This document shows, piece by piece, positions 8,678 through 17,768 of a stretch of 64,000 bases of DNA. The notes below the pieces were generated by a model that saw only the letters and a program-made list of their open reading frames with translations, was not told the DNA's origin and made no database searches. Every line of letters begins with the position of its first letter. Within the stretch, counting starts at the first letter, position 1. Both the position numbers and the translations under genes were made by a program. This DNA comes from Pseudomonas sp. N040 (GTDB lineage: Bacteria; Pseudomonadota; Gammaproteobacteria; Pseudomonadales; Pseudomonadaceae): assembly GCF_015637705.1 (NCBI RefSeq), contig NZ_JADOBE010000003.1, positions 62,001 to 126,000 of the forward strand, in the 5' to 3' direction.

Positions 8678-10594
8678 ATGAACGCCAAACGCATACTGGC
8701 CGTGCTTGCGGTCTGTGTGATGCTCTGCCTGCTGCTCGCCTGGCAGTGGCTGGTACGCACGCCACAGCCGCGCACATTTGCCACGCCGGCCGCACCCGGC
8801 TGGCAGCCCGTCGGCCAGCGCAAGGCTAACGCACAAGCCAGTGCGGTGCTGCCGCTCCCAGACAGCTTCCACACCATGCACGCCGATAGCGCTAACACCG
8901 ACGAATTGTGGTCCGTCGTGGCGCCGGCCTTCGAACCGGACTGGTTGGCGGAAACCGGGCTGTACCTGCCCGAAGCGCCAACGTTCGACAACCGTGGGCA
9001 GCTGTATTTTTCGCCGACCAATGCCCGTGAAGATGTCTCGCTGGTGGCGCTGGATACCCGCACCGGCAAGCGCCTGTGGAGTGTGCCGGGGCGGGGCGCG
9101 GGCAATGGCTCGCCGCTGATCCTGAACAACCCGGACGTGCCCGGAGAGCAGCTGATCTATCACAGCACCTATGAAACCGCGATGGCACTGCGTCACGATG
9201 GTTCTCCCGTCTGGCAGGTTTCCACTGGTTTGCAATTGCCTGAACGGCAGCCGGGCAAGCGCTCGCAGACGCATATCTGGGGCATGAACTATCAGCCGCA
9301 GGCCGATGCGCTGTTGCTGGTCAGTATGGACGGCTGGGTGGTTGCACTGGACCGGCGCACTGGAAGAGCGTTGCTGTCGAAACCGTTTCAACTACCAGGC
9401 GCCCCGGCGCCGGTGCGCGAAGGGCGCATCGCCCGCTGGCTGACCGATAGGGCCAATGCAGAAACCGACGCTACCTTCGGCGCTACCACCGATGGTCTTG
9501 GCTTGTTCACATCGGTGCTGGATGTGATCTACGGCAACGGCGTCAACGTGGCCAACACCTATGCGGTGGATCCCAACAGCGGCAGCATCATCGTTGCGGC
9601 GACTGCGCCGGACGAGCAGGACGGCGCGGCCGATGGCGTCTCGCAAAACGGCGCGATTTACCGCCTGGAGCTGGCCGGCAATCCGGCCGACGGCTACCAG
9701 TTGAAGATTGCAGACCACTTCTACTTCGTCGGCGGTACCGGCTCATCACCCACGGTCAGGGCGGATGGTGCGCTGGTCGTGGTGTCTGACGAGAATGGCA
9801 ATGTGATCGCGCTGGACAAGCATTTGCATGAGTTGTGGCGGATCAATGTCGGCCAGCAGGTCGCGGCGTCGGTAGCGGTCTCGGTAGAGGGCGGTGAAAT
9901 GTATGTGGTCACCGCCGAGGATGTGATCAAGCTGCGTGATTTAAACGATCACGCCGAGATCGTCTGGCGCGCCAGGCTGGATGCCTACCCCGGCTTCGAC
10001 AATGCCAATGCCCTGACCCCGACCATCACCGCCAATGGCATCCTGATCAGCGTCGGAGCAGGCCGCCTGTTGCAGAACAAACCCTTGCTGTCGAAATTCG
10101 GCATGGGCTTGCTGGATCGTGAAACCGGCGAGTTGCGCTGGTTTGCCGAAGGCCGCGAGGAGTCGATTGCCGCCAGCACGGCCGGCCCGGATGGGGCGAT
10201 CTATGTGGCTCACTCGCCGATCCGTCGGGCCATTGTCCGCGGGCTGTTCGGTGACCGGGTACCGGCGCTGGTCGGCGGTATTCAGCGCCACAAACCGATC
10301 CAGCTGAACCTTATGGCGCGTGATGCCGTGTGTGCCGCTGGCGGTTACGCCCGGCGTATGGGCAAAACCACTGCCGCCGCATCTGCGTCGCTTCGCGATG
10401 ACTGGGCGCAGATCAACCTGCTGCTGCGGCAAACTGCACAAGCGCTGGCGCAAGCCGAGCAGCGCAAGGAGCTCACGCTGCAGCGGACAACCGAGTGGGC
10501 GCAGGCCCTGCAGCAGGTGCAGGCAGATCTGGCCGCACAGCGCATCGATCTTGCGGCGGAGCAACTGGGCGGGTTGTGTGCTTCGGCTGAATGA
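8678..10594 (+). CDS. PQQ-like beta-propeller protein, membrane-anchored
   Basis: A 638-residue protein with an N-terminal membrane anchor (about residues 5-25, rich in Leu/Val), then a domain with repeated propeller blades such as LVALDTRTGKRLWSV, WVVALDRRTGRALL and VIALDKHLHELWRIN. These resemble the pyrrolo-quinoline-quinone-like repeat, but no cofactor-binding residues can be assigned. The last 80-90 residues are helical and Gln/Ala-rich and may form a coiled coil. It is expected in the periplasm. The ATG at 8678 has GAGGT upstream. No specific function is known; an enzyme and a structural scaffold both remain possible. Confidence 0.7.
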   Translation: MNAKRILAVLAVCVMLCLLLAWQWLVRTPQPRTFATPAAPGWQPVGQRKANAQASAVLPLPDSFHTMHADSANTDELWSVVAPAFEPDWLAETGLYLPEAPTFDNRGQLYFSPTNAREDVSLVALDTRTGKRLWSVPGRGAGNGSPLILNNPDVPGEQLIYHSTYETAMALRHDGSPVWQVSTGLQLPERQPGKRSQTHIWGMNYQPQADALLLVSMDGWVVALDRRTGRALLSKPFQLPGAPAPVREGRIARWLTDRANAETDATFGATTDGLGLFTSVLDVIYGNGVNVANTYAVDPNSGSIIVAATAPDEQDGAADGVSQNGAIYRLELAGNPADGYQLKIADHFYFVGGTGSSPTVRADGALVVVSDENGNVIALDKHLHELWRINVGQQVAASVAVSVEGGEMYVVTAEDVIKLRDLNDHAEIVWRARLDAYPGFDNANALTPTITANGILISVGAGRLLQNKPLLSKFGMGLLDRETGELRWFAEGREESIAASTAGPDGAIYVAHSPIRRAIVRGLFGDRVPALVGGIQRHKPIQLNLMARDAVCAAGGYARRMGKTTAAASASLRDDWAQINLLLRQTAQALAQAEQRKELTLQRTTEWAQALQQVQADLAAQRIDLAAEQLGGLCASAE

Positions 10595-10838
10595 CGCAAG
10601 CCTGCTGGCGGTCGGCCGGAGCAGCCTGCAGCTGCCAATCTCCCAATGAACATCACCCACTGCCAGTAGCACACGAATCAGCTGGCCACTTGGTGGTGCA
10701 TATCCAGCCTGCGCGCTTATGGGGCGTTATGTCCGCGCCCGCGCTGTGTTTATGCCTTCATGTAGCAAGACCCAAGGCCGATGCGCATCCAGGCGTGCCG
10801 GCAGGACAGGCGGGCAGTTCACTGCGCCTGGCGCGCAT
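10595..10838. other. Convergent gap without a gene
   Basis: These 244 bases separate the convergent propeller and acetyltransferase genes. No gene with proper codon use, no RNA gene and no clear intrinsic terminator was seen here. Confidence 0.4.
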
Positions 10839-11696
10839 TCAGCCCAGTTCGAAGCTGGTGATGCCAAAAACCTTGTCCAGGGGCAGCGCCGGAAAGGTGC
10901 CGGTGTACATCCGCGCGGTTTCGAAGCAGGGCTGCATGCCGTTGCGCAGGGCCAGCTCGATGGCCCGGGAATTGGGTTCGGGGGTGTCCAGGTAAATCGC
11001 GCAGCCCGCTGGAACCCTGGCGGCCAGCGCGTCAAACAGTTCGCTGGCCAGCTCCGGGCTTTGCGCATTCAGCGGGCCGATCTTGTAGCCGCTGTGACAA
11101 GCGCGAATCACGCCGTAGCCGACCAGCCGGGCGTTGTCGACGATGCCCAGGGCATGCGCGTTGGGCTGGCTGATCCAGCGCTCGAGAAAGCGCTGCCGCT
11201 GTTCCGGAAAGAACTGTCGGTCGTAGCGGTGCAGCTCGTCCAGGGCGAGTGACGCCAGGCTGACCGCAGGTGTCGGGGTGGCCACCGCCGGCTTGGCCAG
11301 CCCGGCAAAGCGGATGTTTCGGTGCGCCAGGCGGAAGCCGGATTTCCGGTAGTTGTCCTGCTGGGCCAGCACACCGTCCAGCCCGACATTCCTGCCCCGC
11401 AGGTATGCCAGGGCCTTGTCCCACAGCTGCAGGCCATAGCCCTGTCCGCGGTAGGACGGTTGCGCGATGTACAAGCCGATGAAGCCGAAGGCGGCGCCAT
11501 ATTTCACCGCCGAGATGGTCGCGACCGGCTGAGTGCCGAGCTTGCCGATCAGGAAGCCGGCGGGGTCGGCCGCATAAAAGGCCGCAGCGTCATCCAGCCC
11601 CGGGTTCCAGCCCTCGGCCTGGGCCCAGTCCATGGCGATCTGCAGTTCGTCACGCGACATCACGGACATCTGGTAGGCGGCTTGCTGGGCAGTCAT
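10839..11696 (-). CDS. GNAT-family N-acetyltransferase with C-terminal YitH-like domain
   Basis: A 285-residue protein. The N-terminal half has the GNAT fold, with the acetyl-CoA loop visible as IAQPSYRGQGYGLQLW near residues 75-92 (the R/Q-x-x-G-x-G/A motif) after the strand AFGFIGLY. The C-terminal half, with VGYGVIRACHSGYKIGPL and AIELALRNGMQP, matches the second acetyltransferase-like domain found in YitH-type proteins. It probably acetylates an amine of a small molecule; the substrate cannot be told from the sequence. It stands alone, with a diguanylate cyclase gene about 90 bases upstream in the same direction. Confidence 0.8.
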   Translation of the reverse strand: MTAQQAAYQMSVMSRDELQIAMDWAQAEGWNPGLDDAAAFYAADPAGFLIGKLGTQPVATISAVKYGAAFGFIGLYIAQPSYRGQGYGLQLWDKALAYLRGRNVGLDGVLAQQDNYRKSGFRLAHRNIRFAGLAKPAVATPTPAVSLASLALDELHRYDRQFFPEQRQRFLERWISQPNAHALGIVDNARLVGYGVIRACHSGYKIGPLNAQSPELASELFDALAARVPAGCAIYLDTPEPNSRAIELALRNGMQPCFETARMYTGTFPALPLDKVFGITSFELG

Positions 11697-11786
11697 AAAT
11701 CACCATGCGCTAAGGTTGTGCCGGGGCGGGACCTGGCTGCAAAGCAGGCGTTTGCCGGCGCGCTGTCCGGTTCGGCAGGGCCGCGC

Positions 11787-12929
11787 CTAGGCCGGCGGCA
11801 GGGCCGCTTCCCGGGACACGATCTGGTTGCGCCCGGCGTCCTTGCCGCGGTACAGGCGGCGGTCAACGCAGCGATACAGGTCGTCCACCGTGCGCCCGTC
11901 TAGCGGCCATTCGGCCACACCAAAGGTGGCGGAAAGCTCGATCAGCTGGTTGCCATATCTCAACGGGTTGTTGCTGATCTGGCTGCGCAGCTGCTCGACC
12001 AGCGGTTCGGCCCCGGCGCGATCGGTATTGCGCAGCAGCAGGCCGAACTCTTCGCCGCCCAGGCGCCCCAGCGTGTCGCTGATCCGCAGGCGTTGACTGA
12101 GACCCTGGCAGATATGGCACAGGGCCTTGTCGCCGGCGTCATGCCCCCAGCGGTCGTTGACCTTCTTGAAGTGATCGACGTCCAGAATCACCAGTACCAG
12201 CGGGTTATGGCTGCGTTCGGCCTCGAGGATGCTCTGCGCCAGGGCCTGTTCGAAGCTGCTGCGGCTGGCCACCCCGGTGAGCGCGTCGGTCTGCGCAATG
12301 CGCTGCAATTCGCGATGCGCTGCGGCGCGCCGACCCTCGTAGACATGCATGAAAAGGATGATCAGCAGGCCGCAGAGCGCGGCGTTGACCAGGTCGATCA
12401 ACCCGGCGGCATCCAGCGCACCTTCGTATTTGTACAGAAAGAACACAATGGCCATGAGGGCAAAGGGAATGCTGAGCAGCCCGCCGCGTACCCGCCCGAG
12501 CAGTGGATAGGCCAGCACCGGCATGATGTAGGTCCAGGCAAAGGCGGTCTTCGAGGCACCCGGCATGACAATGATGTACAGCAGGAAGCTGAACATGCAG
12601 AGCAGGAACAGGTTGACCAGCAGCAATGGATTGCGCACTTCGGCAATTTTCCAGGCCCCCGTCAGCAGCAGCAGGCTGGCGAGCAGCTCGAAAGACGCGA
12701 ACAGCAAGTTGCCAGCCAGCAGCTGCAGCACGCAGAACACCAGCAGATTGATCCCCGTGCCGACAAATACCATGCGCACCAGCGCCATCCAGCTTTGATC
12801 CTGCAGGCCGGTACTGTAGGAGCTGGAGTTGTGCCCGGGGCTGGCGGAAGGGATGCGTGTCATCAGCGTGTCCAGAGAGCAATGCCTGACAGAAGCAGTT
12901 TGGAGCATCGTGCGCGTGGCTTTCAACAC
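11787..12929 (-). CDS. Membrane-bound diguanylate cyclase (GGDEF)
   Basis: The protein has an N-terminal region of about six membrane segments (roughly residues 45-195), then TDALTGVASR and a full GGDEF domain. The signature reads GGEEF near residue 290, so the active site is intact for making cyclic di-GMP from GTP. An RxxD inhibitory site (RISD) lies five residues before it, so product inhibition is likely. The membrane part resembles the unnamed multi-helix sensory regions of Pseudomonas cyclases; its signal is unknown. The longest frame begins with GTG at 12929. ATG at 12908 or at 12860 (MTRIPSASPG) are possible starts, and the last looks most natural. Confidence 0.85.
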   Translation of the reverse strand: MLKATRTMLQTASVRHCSLDTLMTRIPSASPGHNSSSYSTGLQDQSWMALVRMVFVGTGINLLVFCVLQLLAGNLLFASFELLASLLLLTGAWKIAEVRNPLLLVNLFLLCMFSFLLYIIVMPGASKTAFAWTYIMPVLAYPLLGRVRGGLLSIPFALMAIVFFLYKYEGALDAAGLIDLVNAALCGLLIILFMHVYEGRRAAAHRELQRIAQTDALTGVASRSSFEQALAQSILEAERSHNPLVLVILDVDHFKKVNDRWGHDAGDKALCHICQGLSQRLRISDTLGRLGGEEFGLLLRNTDRAGAEPLVEQLRSQISNNPLRYGNQLIELSATFGVAEWPLDGRTVDDLYRCVDRRLYRGKDAGRNQIVSREAALPPA

Positions 12930-13001
12930 TATGCCGTAATGGGGGCGAATGCTAGATGAGTGCTCTTCACCTCACCAGGCTGTTTGGCCGGGCGAAAAGC
13001 C

Positions 13002-13313
13002 TCACTGCACGCGCTTGCTCTCGACCCTGACCAGGCGGCCGCCTTCGAAGCGCAGGAACTGGTACATGCCGTTGCGCGGGCCGTAGCTCCACTCTTCGAC
13101 CTGCAGTTCATAGCGTTCGCCATAGTGGCCGGTCTTGATGATGCTGCCCAGGCGGTCGCGGCTGATCGGCTTGCCGCACAGCTGGTGCACTTCCTCGGTG
13201 GTGCTGCCGGTGCTGACCAGCCCGCTGCCGCAGCGCAGGGTGGTGGACGAGGCCAGTGCCGCGGGTGTGCCCAGCAGCAGGAGGAGCATCAGGGAGGCGG
13301 GGGCGTGGCGCAT
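13002..13313 (-). CDS. Small secreted DUF2845 protein
   Basis: A 103-residue protein with a Sec signal peptide ending near LASS, followed by a DUF2845-type domain: LRCGSGLVSTGSTTEEV, CGKP and ELQVEEWSYGPRNGMYQFLRF. The two Cys residues could form a disulfide in the periplasm. Function of the family is unknown. It is followed upstream on the same strand by a second, related copy (13369-13659), so the pair is a tandem duplication. Confidence 0.75.
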   Translation of the reverse strand: MRHAPASLMLLLLLGTPAALASSTTLRCGSGLVSTGSTTEEVHQLCGKPISRDRLGSIIKTGHYGERYELQVEEWSYGPRNGMYQFLRFEGGRLVRVESKRVQ

Positions 13314-13368
13314 GGAAACTCTCTGGATTCAGGCATGCCCGGCAGGGCGAAAGTGCTTTCTGCGCAGC

Positions 13369-13659
13369 TCAGGGGCCGCGGCGGAATTCGATATTGGTCA
13401 GCTTGCCGCCGACGAAGGTAAGGATGTAGTAGGCACGGTTGGGCGGGCCATACACCCATTCCTCGATCTGCATTTCGCGGTTGCCGTAATCGTCCGTGGT
13501 GTAGCCCACCAGTTGCTTGAGTTCGGGCGGGCCGCAGCGTTGCTGCACCTCGAAGGCACGGTCACCGGTGCTGACCAGCGCGCGGCCGCAGCGCCAGGTG
13601 TTGTCCGCGCCGGCCAGGGCAGGCAGGAGGCCGAGCAGGCCGAGGAATACTTTTCGCAC
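13369..13659 (-). CDS. Second small secreted DUF2845 protein
   Basis: A 96-residue homologue of its neighbour with the same order of motifs: signal peptide (MRKVFLGLLGLLPALAGA), RCGRALVSTGDRAFEVQQRCG, MQIEEWVYGPPNRAYYILTF and VGGKLTNIEFR. GTG at 13659 is preferred because AAGG lies about seven bases upstream and it gives a clean signal peptide; GTG at 13677 would overlap the end of the DUF748 gene by eight bases. The tight junction suggests it is transcribed with the DUF748 gene. No function is known. Confidence 0.72.
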   Translation of the reverse strand: MRKVFLGLLGLLPALAGADNTWRCGRALVSTGDRAFEVQQRCGPPELKQLVGYTTDDYGNREMQIEEWVYGPPNRAYYILTFVGGKLTNIEFRRGP

Positions 13660-13669
13660 GCGCAAAGCC

Positions 13670-16660
13670 TTATTCACTGTCGAGTTGCAACAGGGTGGGG
13701 ACCTGTTGTTCGCCGGCATTGCCCGGCGCCGTGCGGACATCCAGCAGGTAGATCCGTTCATCGGCGAGCCCGCCCTGCTGCACCAGGTACTGCTTGACGC
13801 TGGCCCCACGCTCCTGCGCCAGCTTGCGCAGCAACAGATCGCTGCTGCCCCAGGAAGCCAGCACGGCGTCGCGCAGCTTGTCGGCGCGAACCTCGCTGTC
13901 CAGTTCGGCCCATTCTGCGGGTGGCTGCTGCTTCAGGCGCGCGCGGTAGATGCCTTCGAGCAGTACCGGCTTTTCGTCCTCGGGGACTTCGATGTCGGCG
14001 GCGCTGGCGGGTACCTCTTCGCCGGCCCGTTGCTCCATCTTGTACCAGGTGTTCTGGTATTCGCTGTGCAAGCGCTGCACGGCCAGCAGCGGGCCATCAC
14101 TGCTGGCGGCGCTGCTGCCCTCGATCTCGAGGCGCAGTGCCGGCCGCTCCTTGAGTGCGGCGGCGAGGGTATCGAGGGTGGCCTGGGCACCCTTGTCCAG
14201 TTCGCTGCTGCCGGCGTTGAACGGCACCTGGCTGAGGTCGACATCGGCGCCGCCAGCGGCGAGTCCGGCGATGAAATTGAACGGCGCCTGCACGGCGCGC
14301 ACAATCAGGTTGCGCAGGGTTTGCCAGAGGATCGGCACCACGCTGAATTGCGGATCGTTAAGGTTGCCGGAAATCGGCAGGTCGATGTCGATCTTGCCTT
14401 CGGGGTCCTTGAGCAGGGCAATCGCCAGGCGGATCGGCAGGTCCACGGCATCCGGGCTGTCGACCTGTTCGCCGAGCTGCAGCTGCTCCAGTACCAGCTT
14501 GTTCTCGGCATTCAGCTGACCGTTCTCGATGCGGTAATGCAGGTTGAGGTTGAGCCGGCCTTTCTTGATCCGGTAGCCGGCGAACTTGCCGGAGTAAGGG
14601 GTGATGGTGGTCAGCTCGACCCGCTTGAAGTCGACGGCGATATCCAGTTTGGCCAGCGGGTCGAAGGGGTTGAGGCTGCCCAGGATGCTCACCGGCGCAT
14701 AGCGGTCGACCTTGCCCTTGATGTCGATCTTGGCCGGCTTCTGCCGCACACTGTCGATGCTGCCGATGCTGCCATTGATTTGCTGGATGGCGGTGGCGAA
14801 ATCCGGCGTCAGGCTGAAATCGGCAAAGTTGGCCGAGCCGTCCTGTAGCGCAATGCCGCCGAGGTGGATCGCCAGCGGCGGGTTACTGCTCTTGGCTGGC
14901 GCAGCTGCCGGAGGGGTGTCGGCGGTTGCGGGCGGTTGCGGGATCAGCAGGTCGTTGACGTTGGTGGTGCGGTCTTCATTGATGATGAAGCGCGCATAGG
15001 GTTGGTTCAGGTGAATGCGCTTGATGCTCAGCTGCTGGCCATGCCGGTAGTCGAGGCCGTCCAGCTGCAGTTTTTCCCAGCGCACGAAGTCGCGCTGCTT
15101 GACCGTGTCGAGGGTGTGCAGCTGGTTGACCTGCAGGTTGCCGCTGACCTGCAGCTGCAGCGGATCGACGCTGGGCAGATCGACCTGCAGCTGGCTGTCG
15201 AGCAGGCCGCTGCGCAGTTCCAGGCGCATGAACGGTGAGATATAGGCCTGCGCCAGGCGCAGGTCGATATTCTCGCTGCTGACCTGCAGCCTGGCGCTGG
15301 GCGGGTTGAGCTGGACCGGGCCGGCGGCGCTGATCCGGCCCTGTTTGCCCAGCCCGCTATCCAGGCGAAGACTGAAGGGGGCTTGCGCCAGGCTGTCGAA
15401 ATTCTCCACATCGAGGTTCAGCGGGCCGAGCTCCAGGGCAACCGGGGTGGCTGGCTGACGATCCGCCAGGTGCACCTGGTAGTCGCGCAGCTGGCCATCC
15501 TTGAGGATGATCTGCCAGGGCCTGGCTGGCTCGGTCGTCGCGCCCGGCGTGGCGCTGGCCGGCGGAGGCACCGGGGTGGTCGCGGCTGTGGCCGGGGCTA
15601 TATCAATGGCGACTGGCGCGACAGGTGTTGCCGGAGTGGCGGCTGTGGGCGCTGTCGCCGGGGTGGCGAACAGCTTCTGCCAGTCGAGCTGGCCGTCCTG
15701 CTCGCGCGCCGCCCAGGTTTCCAGCTGCTGGCTGCGCAAGCGGCCGATGACGACTTGCCGGGCTGCCAGGTCCACCGAACTGTCACTGATCTGCAGGCTG
15801 GCCAGGCGCAGCAGCGGGCGCCGGTCCGGGGTCTGGACGGCGAACGGGGCCAGGCGGACATCCAGCTGGTCGAGGAACAGCTGGGTACCGCTGCTCAGGT
15901 CCAGGCGGTAGTCGGTGACCACTTGCACGACGCCACTTTCGAGTTCCAGCGGCACACTGTCGCGGACGTAGGGCCAGATGCCCTTGAGCTGGCCGTCCTG
16001 CAATTCCAGATGGCCGCTGGAACGCAGGGGAAGCAGGCTCACCTGGCCCTGCCAGTCGATCTGCCCGCCATGCGGCCCGCGCGCGACCAGTTGCAGCTCG
16101 GCATTGTCTTCGGGCAGGGTGCTGAGGTTTTTCAGGTTCAGGTTCAGCGAGTTGTAGACAAACTCGATGGGCGTACTCGGGCGCAGATCCTTGAAATGCA
16201 GGCCGCCCTCGACCAGTGCGATGCGCTCGATGCGCAGCGGGAAGAGCTCGCTGTCTGCTTCTGCGGCGGGTGCCGGTGCTGGCGGCAATTTGAACAGCTG
16301 GGCCAGGTTGGACTGGCCACTCTTGCCGAACAGCAGCTCGACCTGTGGCTGCTCCAGCTGGATCACCCGCAGGTGCAGGGCTCTGTTCCACAGGCTGTCC
16401 AGTTGCAGGTCGACCAGCAGACGGGCAAAACCGACCTGCGGCGCATCTGCCGCGCCGATGTGCAGGCCCCACAGGTTCAGTTCGAGGCTGAACGGATTGA
16501 ACTCGATGCGTTCCAGGCGGGCCGGGACGGTGGCGTAGAGCGCCAGTTGCTGGTTGGCTACCCGCTGGGCAACCCCGGGGATGATCAGAAAGCCGAGCAG
16601 GCTGTACAGCCCGAGTCCGAGCAACAGGGCGCAGAGGGTACGCTGGAAGGCTTTTTTCAT
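13670..16660 (-). CDS. Large DUF748 (AsmA-like) envelope protein
   Basis: A 996-residue protein with one N-terminal membrane helix (about residues 9-32) and a very long periplasmic part made of repeated beta-strand segments typical of DUF748/AsmA-like proteins (for example FNPFSLELNLWGLHIG and RVELTTITPYSGKFAGYRI). A Pro/Ala/Thr-rich linker sits near residues 330-370. A short OmpA-like segment near the C-terminus (LDKGAQATLDTLAAALKERP) may contact peptidoglycan. Related proteins form long hydrophobic grooves between inner and outer membrane and are implicated in lipid or envelope transport; that role is inferred here. The following DUF2845 gene is almost contiguous. Confidence 0.8.
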   Translation of the reverse strand: MKKAFQRTLCALLLGLGLYSLLGFLIIPGVAQRVANQQLALYATVPARLERIEFNPFSLELNLWGLHIGAADAPQVGFARLLVDLQLDSLWNRALHLRVIQLEQPQVELLFGKSGQSNLAQLFKLPPAPAPAAEADSELFPLRIERIALVEGGLHFKDLRPSTPIEFVYNSLNLNLKNLSTLPEDNAELQLVARGPHGGQIDWQGQVSLLPLRSSGHLELQDGQLKGIWPYVRDSVPLELESGVVQVVTDYRLDLSSGTQLFLDQLDVRLAPFAVQTPDRRPLLRLASLQISDSSVDLAARQVVIGRLRSQQLETWAAREQDGQLDWQKLFATPATAPTAATPATPVAPVAIDIAPATAATTPVPPPASATPGATTEPARPWQIILKDGQLRDYQVHLADRQPATPVALELGPLNLDVENFDSLAQAPFSLRLDSGLGKQGRISAAGPVQLNPPSARLQVSSENIDLRLAQAYISPFMRLELRSGLLDSQLQVDLPSVDPLQLQVSGNLQVNQLHTLDTVKQRDFVRWEKLQLDGLDYRHGQQLSIKRIHLNQPYARFIINEDRTTNVNDLLIPQPPATADTPPAAAPAKSSNPPLAIHLGGIALQDGSANFADFSLTPDFATAIQQINGSIGSIDSVRQKPAKIDIKGKVDRYAPVSILGSLNPFDPLAKLDIAVDFKRVELTTITPYSGKFAGYRIKKGRLNLNLHYRIENGQLNAENKLVLEQLQLGEQVDSPDAVDLPIRLAIALLKDPEGKIDIDLPISGNLNDPQFSVVPILWQTLRNLIVRAVQAPFNFIAGLAAGGADVDLSQVPFNAGSSELDKGAQATLDTLAAALKERPALRLEIEGSSAASSDGPLLAVQRLHSEYQNTWYKMEQRAGEEVPASAADIEVPEDEKPVLLEGIYRARLKQQPPAEWAELDSEVRADKLRDAVLASWGSSDLLLRKLAQERGASVKQYLVQQGGLADERIYLLDVRTAPGNAGEQQVPTLLQLDSE

Positions 16661-16706
16661 CGTGCAGGATCATCCTGGCTGCGGCGGATGGCCTGAGTAT
16701 GGCACG

Positions 16707-17720
16707 TCAAAGTTGCAGTATCAGTGTCTTCAGTGGGGGACGATGGTCGAAGGACGGGAAGTCCTCGGCGGGTGTCAGCGTCTGGCAGTCATGTACCGTC
16801 CGCCCGAGTTTTCCGGCGCAGCGCAGCACCTGTTCGCGCCAGTCTTCCATGCTGACTTTTGCCAGGTTGTTGCAGCACACCAGCACGCCATTCTCGGCAG
16901 TGACTTGCAGCGCCGGCTTGAGCAGGCTCTGGTAGTCGCGCAGCAAATCGACGGTGCCGAAGGCGCTTTTCGCCCAGGCGGGCGGGTCGAGGAAGACCAG
17001 GTCGAATGGCTGCGCAGCCAGCCGTGGGTAGCTGGGCAGCTTCTGCCCGCGGCGCTGGGCGATCGGCAAACCGGCCAGCTGGCGGATCGCCGGGAAGTAG
17101 TCCGACTGGATGAATTGCATCGGCGGCAGTTGCGGGTTGAGTTGGGCGTTTTCCTTGCCGACGGCCAGGTTGCCTTCGGCGAAATCCACATTGCACACCG
17201 TCGTGGCGCCACCGGCAGCTGCTGCCAGCCCGACGCCGCAGGTGTAGGCAAACAGGTTGAGTACCGACTTGCCCTGACTGTTGGCCTTGACCCAGCCACG
17301 GGCGTTGCGCAGGTCGAGAAACAGCAGCGGATCCTGCCCCGGATGACGGCCGCGCACGCGGTAATTCAGTCCCCACTCGTGGCCGACCAGGTCCGCCAGT
17401 GCGGCGGGTTCGGCCTGATACACCGGGTCGCTGCGATCAATCCGCGAATGCCCGCCGGAGCGGTCGTTGTACACCAGCAGCAGGGTTTGCCCGAGGGTCT
17501 GGTTGCAGGTGTCCGCCAGTTCGAGCAATGCCTCGCGTTCAAGCGGCTGATGGAAACTCTGTACCAGGAGTTGCGCACCGTAGCGGTCGATGGTCATCCC
17601 CGGGATGCCTTCCTGAGTGCCGTGGAACAGCCGGTAGCAATCGGTGCCTTGCTCCTGCAGTTGGCTGAGCAGGGCGCTGCGGCGGGTGAGGGCGTCGCGC
17701 AGCGACTCAATCAGAGACAT
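16707..17720 (-). CDS. Class I SAM-dependent (rRNA-type) methyltransferase
   Basis: A 337-residue methyltransferase of the RlmI/RlmK-like group. The SAM-binding motif is VLNLFAYTCGVGLAAAAGG near residues 155-175. Motif IV DLVFLDPPAWAKS (about 240-252) is the DPPA form seen in rRNA cytosine/guanine methyltransferases. NDRSGGHSR and IDRYGAQLLVQSFHQ in the N-terminal part match the substrate-binding domain of that group, though the usual N-terminal PUA domain is absent or reduced. It likely methylates 23S rRNA; the exact base is not determinable. It stands between unrelated genes on the same strand. Confidence 0.78.
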   Translation of the reverse strand: MSLIESLRDALTRRSALLSQLQEQGTDCYRLFHGTQEGIPGMTIDRYGAQLLVQSFHQPLEREALLELADTCNQTLGQTLLLVYNDRSGGHSRIDRSDPVYQAEPAALADLVGHEWGLNYRVRGRHPGQDPLLFLDLRNARGWVKANSQGKSVLNLFAYTCGVGLAAAAGGATTVCNVDFAEGNLAVGKENAQLNPQLPPMQFIQSDYFPAIRQLAGLPIAQRRGQKLPSYPRLAAQPFDLVFLDPPAWAKSAFGTVDLLRDYQSLLKPALQVTAENGVLVCCNNLAKVSMEDWREQVLRCAGKLGRTVHDCQTLTPAEDFPSFDHRPPLKTLILQL

Positions 17721-17768
17721 GGCAGAAAGCTCACAATCAGGGGGCTGCAGGATAACAGCCCGCCTGAC

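Noticed and set aside
6566..9391. A 941-codon open frame on the minus strand across the acyl-CoA dehydrogenase and propeller genes
   Set aside because: It is antisense to two well-supported genes, has no recognisable domains and reads as the low-complexity Arg/Gln/His-rich shadow expected in high-GC DNA.
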